This document shows positions 57,082 to 64,000 of a stretch of 64,000 bases of DNA, piece after piece. Numbering within the stretch: the stretch's first letter is position 1; the number at the start of each line of letters is the position of its first letter. The DNA is from Dugong dugon (lineage: Eukaryota > Chordata > Mammalia > Sirenia > Dugongidae). The notes beneath the pieces are model-generated. The model was given only the letters and a program-made list of their open reading frames with translations. It ran no database searches and was not told the origin of the DNA. A program made the position numbers and the translations under genes. The stretch lies in the NCBI GenBank assembly GCA_030035585.1, contig CM057462.1, forward strand, positions 69,412,734 through 69,476,733, written 5' to 3'.

Positions 57082-58572
57082 GCTTGCATAGTTTCTGATG
57101 AAAAGTGTTCTGTCATTCTTATCTTTGTTCCTTTTGTATGTAATGTTTCTATTTCTCTCTAGCTGCTTTTTGAGGTTTTCTCTTTATCAGAGATTTTCAA
57201 CAATTTGATTATGATGCACCTTGTTGTGGTTTTCTTTATATTTATTTAGCTTGGGTTTAATTGAGCTCATTGGGCTACCTATGGGTTCATAGTTTTTACC
57301 AAATTTTAAACTTTTTTGTCTTTATTTCTTCAAATATCTTTCTGCCCAACCCCTTCCCCAAATTCCAATTACCAATATGTCATACTACTTGTGCCACAGG
57401 TCACTGATGCTCTGGGTCTTTTTGTTTTGTTTTTTTCTTTTTTCAATCTTATTTCTCTCTATGCTTCATTTTGGATAGTTGATATTGTTGTGTCTTAATG
57501 TTCACTGATCTTTTGTAGAGTCTAATCAACAGTTAATCCTATCCAGTGTATTTTCATATCAGATATTGTGTTTTTAATCTCTGTAAGTTTCATTTGGGTC
57601 TTTTTTATATTTTCCATTTCATTCCTTATTATGTTCATGTTTTCTTCTACCTTCTCCAACATATGGACCATTTTATAATAGCTGTTTTAACATGCTTGTC
57701 TGCTAATTTCATCATCATTTCTGGTACTGTTTCTATTGATTCATTTTTTTTCCTGATTATGGTTCATATTTTCCTGATTCTTTGCATTCCTGGTAATTTT
57801 TTGTTGGATTCCAGACAACGTGAATTTTACATTGTTCTGTTGATAGATTTTGTTGTATTCCCTTAAATAATGCTAGATTTTGTTCTGACATGTAGTTAAA
57901 TTACTCGGAATCAGTTGTATCCCTTTAAGGCTTGTTTTTCACCTTGTTAGGGCAGGTCTTGAGCAGCCTTTTGTCTAGGGCTAATTTATCCCCACTACAA
58001 ATGACACCCTTCTGAGGACTGTACCCAATGCCCCATGTATTATGAGGTCTTTCCACTCTGGCTGGCTCATTTTCAGTCTGGTTTGTTTGAACACAAACAA
58101 TTTCCAGTCCTGTGTGAACAAAAGGAATTGTTTGATCTACTGCTTTCTGGTAGTTCTTTCCTCAGCATCAGTTTCTTCTCATGCTTCCATAGATTAGTAC
58201 TTAGCCAATGATTTGAAGGGTCTCTTTTGCAGATCTTCAGAGTTCACTGTGCAGCTCCCTCCTCTACAGTAGTCTTCCCCCACAGATTCCAGCCTTTTTG
58301 GTCTCCCTGAACTTTGATCTCTCTCCTCATCCCAGAAAGACCACTGGGCTCTGTTTGGGTTCCTCATCCCTGCACTGCAGCTTGGAAACTGTCATTTACC
58401 ATGCAGTAACATGAGCAATTGTAGGGCTCACTTCATTTGTTTCCTTTTTGTAGGGATCAGGCCAAAATCTGACAACCATTGTTTCATAAATTTTGGCTGG
58501 TTTTCTAGTTGTTTAAGGTGGAAAGTAAATCCCACCCCTATTGTTCCAGCATGGCTGGAAGCAGAATTCCCC

Positions 58573-58922
58573 TCATTCATTTTTACGTAGCAGTCCATTG
58601 TATAGATGTACAAAAGTTAAGTAATCAGTTCCCTGTTGATGGACATTTAGGCAATTTCCAATCTTTACTATTACAAATATTACTTCAGTGAATAACCTCT
58701 TTTGTACGTAATTTCCCACATGTGTGAAATTATCTAAAATAATATTATTATATTTCTGGATCAAAAGTTAAGCATGTGTAATTTTGATAGATAATTGGAA
58801 AATTTCCCTCCATAGCAGTTTTAAAATTTATATGTACACATAGTTTATGAAGGCGCCTTTCTTGGTTTTCTTCAAGTACTGTTATATTTTTATTATTTAC
58901 ATTTTATTATCAATCCATCTGA
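58573..58922 (-). repeat. L1 3'-end fragment
   Basis: 'gttgatggacatttaggcaa', 'tttctggatcaaaagttaag', 'gataattggaaaatttccct' are reversed L1 phrases. Confidence 0.7.
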
Positions 58923-58923
58923 T

Positions 58924-58956
58924 TGTGTGTGTGTGTGCGTGTGTGAGTGTGTGTTG
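58924..58956. repeat. (TG)n microsatellite
   Basis: Imperfect TG repeat with CG and AG interruptions. Confidence 0.85.
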
Positions 58957-59249
58957 TGAGGTTAGGATCCAGATTTGTTTTGTCCTGAAATGTTTTCCTC
59001 ATGTTTCTTGACATTTTGACCAAAAAATACTAAGTAAATCCAGGATGTTGATTTTTATAGCATCAATATCCTGATACCAAAAGTCTCGATGCAACTCTTT
59101 TGATGTGCTAGTTTTAACACAGTCTAAAAAAGCAAACTATTAAATCTTTATTTTTTTTACTACCAAGTGCTATGTGCAGCATACATTCTCACACAGTTCC
59201 TAGGCCCCACTCCTCCCTGAGCCCACCTAGTCATTGACTCCCACACCTG

Positions 59250-59342
59250 GGACACAGATTGGGAAGCAGGCAGTGGTAGAAGAAGGGGTACCAATATGTC
59301 AGCCTGTCTAGGCCACAGAGTCCTGCTTCCCAATCTGTGTCC
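59250..59342. repeat. Perfect 21-bp inverted repeat with a 51-bp spacer
   Basis: 59250-59270 is the exact reverse complement of 59322-59342 (arms begin GGACACAGATT and end AATCTGTGTCC). Pairing stops at once on both sides. It could fold as a long hairpin. Not a recognised element. Confidence 0.85.
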
Positions 59343-59539
59343 AGTCTTCTCTCTCACACCTTTGTACCGTCTGCTGGGAAATCCTTTTTTTTTTCCTCAA
59401 GCCTTGCCTGCCTGGATACATCTTGATCTAATGAATGAGATGGGAAAAGGGTGGCATCAGATCCAAAGGAACTCAAATGTATTGAGCACCTACCCTGCTC
59501 TAAACGTTGGATCAAGGCCTTTCGTGTGTTTGGTCTCAT

Positions 59540-59790
59540 GAAAAGGAAAGTCTTCCCTGACCGCACCCCCGCCCGCCACACATCCCAGTTACTCTTTTCT
59601 CAACCTGTGCCATCACAGTTCCTCACACATAGCTCTGTTATTGTACTTACAATTATTTACTGATCTTTTTTTTCCTCTTACACTATACTATGAACTTCTT
59701 AACATAGAGACATGGTCTTGTTCATGGTTGGCAACACCTAGCAGAGCCTTTTGCACATAGTAGGCACTTAACATTGAATGAATATTTTAT
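59540..59790 (+). repeat. L2 3' end
   Basis: 'gaaagtcttccctgaccgca', 'actatgaacttcttaacata', 'cacatagtaggcacttaaca'. Reversed MIR/L2-like sequence lies just before it at 59465-59530. Confidence 0.75.
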
Positions 59791-59879
59791 GAGTAGGTAT
59801 TAATGTCTATCCTTGTGAGAAATGGTGCTGCAACACTCTTTCAGTGGAGAGAGTTACTGAAGAAAAGTAATTATTATTA

Positions 59880-60035
59880 CATACACCAATACATGATAGT
59901 TTGGAAAGAGTATGAGATTTGGAGACAGAAAGCTCTCATAGCTTTCTCACTTCATAACCTGTGTGAACTTGGAAATGTCTGAGCATTACTTAACTCATCA
60001 GTCAAACGAATCAAATGAGATGAGGTATCTTGAAA
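59880..60035 (+). repeat. Weak MIR-like fragment
   Basis: 'agagtatgagatttggagac' and 'aacctgtgtgaacttggaaa' fit a diverged MIR. Confidence 0.5.
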
Positions 60036-60059
60036 GTACAAATGTTATATCATTCCACA

Positions 60060-60445
60060 AAATTTGATGTTAGATAATTATTAAGTGAATTCTGTTCTCT
60101 CAATGACTTTTGTTACAATCAGATGAGTTTTGTCAGGGAGAAATAAAGATTCCAGAATAGGTTACAGTAAACATTTAAAATGTAAGTTTAAAGGAAACAA
60201 TACATAAAACCTTACTTGATACACCTCATTTTTCTAATACTTTGCTATTATGTTTGAGTGGCTTTTGTGCTTTTGGTAAAAAGATTGAGTATCATGTCTT
60301 AAATGGAGCCAGTGGAGCCACTTAGCAGTGGGGGCGAGTTTGGCATCCGTAGGCTGAGCCTGTGGTAAAGTTTCCTCAGAAAGGAAGCAGAGCCCTGATT
60401 CAGGCTGCGGCCATGGTGCAGGGTGATAACAGCAGCAACAACAAT
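60060..60445. other. Intronic sequence, nothing recognised
   Basis: No family or exon identified. Confidence 0.45.
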
Positions 60446-60448
60446 AGT

Positions 60449-60690
60449 GAGCATCTATAGAGCGTTTACTATGTACCAGGCCCTTCACTAAGACTTTTTG
60501 CTATCTTTTTTTCTGTTTTAATCCTCCCAGCAATCCTATGAGGTAGGTATTATTATTACTTCAGTTTTAAATGTGAGGAAATGGAAGTGTGGAGAAGTCA
60601 AGTAATTTGCCTGAGGTTGCGCAGATAGGAAGTGTTGAAGCTGGATTTTAAACCCAACCACTCTGACCACAAAGGCCACATGCCTAACTA
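60449..60690 (-). repeat. MIR SINE
   Basis: 'gtttactatgtaccaggccc', 'atcctatgaggtaggtatta' and 'gaaatggaagtgtggagaag' in reversed MIR order. Confidence 0.88.
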
Positions 60691-60699
60691 TTGCATTTT

Positions 60700-61235
60700 A
60701 CTTCCTCTCACAACTAGTGTTTCTAGTGGCCAAAGTACAGAGGCCTCCCAGATGCCTGTTGGTAGGTAATGAGATCCTGATGTAGAAATAGTCTCGTTGT
60801 CTACAGAGGAAAACCACAGTTCACTTGAGAGGCACTTTGCTTTGGGAAGGCCAGGATGTGTGGTAGGTACCTGTGGCTGTGTGTGTCTTTGATTCCCAGA
60901 CTGCTAAGGAGTTGTTGCTGTGGTCCAAGCTGACTGAGTTGCCCAGAGGTCAAGGCTGGCCTTGAACTCTTGCTCAGCTCACTGAGGCAGGAAGTCTGGA
61001 GCATGGACACAGCGTCCCTGCTGCCTGTTTGGGTCCCTTGCGTGAGAAAGCACAGGAAGCCTAGTGCACTGCCCTGGAGGCTTTGAAAGCTTGTGGGCTC
61101 CTGGCCAGGCTAGCTGGGTGGCTAGTATCAGCACATTCCATAGCCCCTCCCTCTCTGCCCTTCCAGAGAAGGATCCTGGGACTTTTATCATTAACACCAG
61201 GGAAGACGGTAAGATTGAGAGGCATCCTTGCTAAA
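60700..61235. other. Intronic sequence, nothing recognised
   Basis: Overlapping frames on the minus strand with no domain. No exon found. Confidence 0.5.
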
Positions 61236-61239
61236 TTTT

Positions 61240-62010
61240 GTCCCATACCATAAATTACGGAGGTCCACTGTCTGCTTCCACAGAATCATTGTCCTTTCAG
61301 AGTGGGAGCAAATTGGGTCCTATCTCAGGAGTGTGCAGAAGACTCGCTGCAATTGCCGTCTCTGCTTCCTCGTGTCTTTCTAACTCAGTCTCTGTAGTCT
61401 GCCTTCTGCTTCCACTCTTCCCCTCCCTGAGATGCTCTTGTCCAGATCACAGAAGCACTAACTGACAAATCCAGTGGATAAACCTTCTCTTCTTTTACCT
61501 CTCTGAAGCATTTGGCAGTATTGACCGCTTCCTCCATCTTGAAACTCTCTCTTATTGTTAATTCTGTATCCAGACTCCCTTCCATTTCTTCTCCTACCTC
61601 TCTGATTTTTCCTTCTCAGTCCCTTTTGCAAGCAACCTCCTTTTCCTATGCCCATCCTTAAATGTTGGTGTTCCAGGCTTCACTTCTGGCCCTCTTCTGT
61701 TTTCACTCCACTGCTGCAGCTAATTTGAATATGCTGATGATTCCAAAATCTGTTTGTAGCCCAAATCCCTCCTAATTTCTAGACCCAGATGCCTAGCTTC
61801 CTGGTGGACAGCTCCACTTGGATGACTCTCAAGCTTCTCAAACTCAACATATTCTCAAACTCAACATGTTCAACTCACTGAATTTACCCTAAATCTGGTC
61901 AGTCCCCACTGCCTAGCTCAGTGAATGACACCACTATCTACTCCATTACCCAAGCCAGAAACCTGACAGTCATTCTTTTTCTTTCCTCTCTCACCCAAAC
62001 GTCCAAACTA
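61240..62010 (+). repeat. L2 LINE body
   Basis: Plus-strand L2 ORF region: 'gcatttggcagtattgaccg', 'cttcttttacctctctgaag', 'ttaaatgttggtgttccagg', 'tgctgatgattccaaaatct', 'aaacctgacagtcattcttt'. A 17-bp unit is duplicated in tandem at 61835-61868. Frame broken. Confidence 0.82.
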
Positions 62011-62014
62011 AAGC

Positions 62015-64000
62015 TTCCCTGCAGAGTATGCAAAGATTGACAGCCTGCATGGGCTAGGCAGACTAAATGCCTGCTCTCAACCTAGACTTCAGCTAGAAGC
62101 TGGAGGAATTGCCATTTGTGTTCTCTTGGTTTCTCTGCCATCGTTTTTTTCCCTCAGTATCAGGTTCCCTGACCTCCTCTGAGAAATAATCCATTCTGCT
62201 TTTAAATTAGCTCCACTTCTTATCTCAGATTGTCCCTTCTCCCTCCCCCACTATTCAAGAAACTTCCCCCTGTGCCAGTACCCTATAGCTACACACCCCA
62301 CTTCTCTCCTTATTTGCTCTGCCTTCCAACCCCATGGGTGAGTCTGCAGTTAATGGCCCGAGGTTGCGTTTTCTTTGGAAAAATCTCCTTCCCCAGATGA
62401 CCAGAGACCCGCACTTCTTTGCACAGGTGAATGTTGCAGACCCACCTGATGAACTTTCCCTGGTTATAAATTCATCTGCTGCGGGCAAAGGGCTAAGTCT
62501 CAGCCTGCTAACTGCTCTTGATAGTATCAGAGTATGTCTTTTCTCCTGCCCTGGGTCAGGAGCCACAGAGCTATGTCTCATCCTCTCCCTGACTTCTCCC
62601 TGAAGGCGAGTGCCAGGCAGAATCTTTGGTAGAATGCCCAGACAGGGGCACCAGTCAGTTTGGAGTCTGCATATGCTGGGGAATCAAAAGCAACGATGTG
62701 AGCCAGTTTGCTGCAAGGTAAGTACAGAAATCTAGAGTAAGGCTTTGGAAACATTTATGGCAGTTTGACAGAGTACGGTAAGTTTATGTCTGTTAAATCT
62801 AATTTTAAAAAATGAGATTTGTATTTTGTATGTATGTTTTGTTCAATTTTTCTAGTGATTCATTTTAATTGTATTTTGTAAAACTATCACTCTGTGACAG
62901 AATTGACATTTAAACTGCAAAACAAACTGGTCCTTCTCCACAAATGGTTTGATAAGTGCTGAACTGTAGTGGTAAGATCATCGGCTTTGGGAGTAAATAG
63001 GACTGGGTTGGGCTTAACCTCTCTGAACCTTTCTTTCCTCATCTGTACCTTCTTACCTCACAGTTAAGGGAGATAGCAGAATATCCAGAGTGTAATAAAT
63101 TTTCTAGAAGAGGTGAGGACAGAGGATTGTGGAGGCACAGAGGAGGCTCTTAAGCAGGGAGAGGTGATGAGAGATTGATGGGGGAGACTTCTGCTGCAGG
63201 TGATACCTGAGCTGTGCCTGGGAGGATGGGGCTTCAGAAGCAAGGTCAGACACATGGGTAGGGAGCAACATCCTCCCTCGAAGACCCAGTCCAGGTTCAG
63301 GTCCAGAGGAGGAACCCTAAAGGTGCTTAGAAGCACAGTCCCTGCTGAGAGCAGGCAGGCAGGCTGCATTCCTATGGTATTTGAGGATTGATCTTGTCAG
63401 ATTAGCAACTTTGCTTTTCTTGGTTCAGATACAAGAACCCCACGTGGGGAGCTCTGCTGCCTGTGAAGAGCAAAAGCTGGTGAAAGCACAGAACGTGATC
63501 CTGGCTTTTTTCCCAAACTGAGCAAGGCTCCAGGCCAGGAACAGCCCTGAGCTGGTTCCTTGCTGGGAGGAAGGGCCCAAGTCTCGGCTCCATCCACTTA
63601 AGGCCCAGGGTCTGAGGCAGAAACTCTGCAGAGAGAAAGATGCTGGCATTTTCAGGATGTTGTCCTGTTCTCTCCACTCTGTCTACACCCCAGAGGTTGT
63701 TGTGTGTCTGCTCCCCCTGACCCCAAATAAATAATCAGAGCTAGAGGCGGAAGCAGCCTGAAGCCTCACCTCTTCCAGGTAAAAGCAGGACACTAGTCCA
63801 TGCCTGTCTCCTGTCACAAGAGCTTTCTAGTCTCTGCCTCTATGCCATGCAGAGTCCAGGCCCAGGCCAATGAAGTAGCTAGAGGGAAGCCACAGCCTTG
63901 CAGAAAGCCTGAGGTCTGATTCATTAATTCAGAAAGATCTGGGCTGGAGGAAAATAAATTAGAAGTAATCCATGTATAGAACCCAGAAGGTGAATAAGAT
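62015..64000. other. Intronic sequence to the window end
   Basis: Apart from a MIR-like fragment at 62955-63065 ('tcatcggctttgggagtaaa', 'cctttctttcctcatctgta') I see no repeats, exons or RNA genes. The next ST3GAL3 exon is not present. Open frames at 62255-62603 and 63064-63677 occur on both strands with no domain. Confidence 0.5.

Larger units (their letters stand above)
55090..58570 (-). repeat. Long L1M/HAL1 element, minus strand, twice interrupted
   Basis: From 'tcaattactgaaagagggat' and 'attttgaagctctgttattt' (endonuclease region of L1 ORF2) through 'gtgggtttcttatagatagc' to HAL1/L1 ORF1 and 5'-type sequence near 57100-58560 ('ctagttgtttaaggtggaaa', 'cagcatggctggaagcagaa'). Interrupted by the AfroSINE at 55731-55943 and the LTR at 56525-57081. 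No usable frame remains. Confidence 0.75.

Noticed and set aside
58924..58956. TG repeat as possible Z-DNA regulatory element
   Set aside because: Common microsatellite; nothing else supports function.

Overview
This window looks like intronic DNA from an afrotherian mammal, most likely an elephant or close relative. I infer this from the repeats: tRNA-derived AfroSINE copies, several RTE (BovB-like) LINEs of the elephant type, and L1 copies with elephant-type 3' ends, lying among older mammalian MIR, L2, L1M, MaLR and hAT relics. The gene structure is eukaryotic; there are no operons, CRISPR arrays or prokaryotic features.

The only host coding sequence I can support is two short plus-strand exons of ST3GAL3, a Golgi beta-galactoside alpha-2,3-sialyltransferase. 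The first (29647-29689, 43 bp) encodes a peptide beginning YDRLGFLLKLDSKL. The second (51382-51474, 93 bp) encodes PAELATKYANFSEG and continues to IFPR. Both have good splice sites, their phases match across a 21.7-kb intron, and together they cover roughly residues 56-101 of the 375-residue human protein. The flanking exons, including the membrane anchor and the sialylmotifs, lie outside the window, so it falls inside one large gene.

Layout. 1-7.6 kb: old L1 pieces, then an L1 3' end split by a full-length RTE (3329-6524, minus) with a clear 12-bp target duplication. 7.6-11.9 kb: MaLR, AfroSINE, hAT, L2 and MIR. 11.98-13.87 kb: a 5'-truncated L1 with its target duplication. 14-22.9 kb: solo LTRs, an hAT transposase relic, a long L2 relic and an L1M copy split by an LTR. 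23-27.3 kb: AfroSINEs and several L1 3' ends. 27.9-29.7 kb: repeat-poor sequence leading to the first exon. 30-49.3 kb: dense nested L1, AfroSINE, RTE, MLT1 and L2 copies, including a second near-full-length RTE (41195-44383) and a composite tRNA-Gly/RTE SINE (47177-47496). 49.4-52.7 kb: repeat-poorer sequence around the second exon, with duplicated blocks on both sides. 52.7-54.8 kb: a third RTE. 55-59 kb: long minus-strand L1/HAL1. 59-64 kb: L2 and MIR relics plus unremarkable intron.

The mobile elements show a dependency: the AfroSINEs and the composite SINE share the RTE 3' end, consistent with RTE-driven mobilisation. All three RTE copies are broken by stops or frameshifts. No undescribed functional system is evident. 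The best leads are the composite SINE, a pair of L1 insertions with the same mosaic 3' end, a perfect 21-bp inverted repeat, and the duplicated blocks flanking the 93-bp exon.
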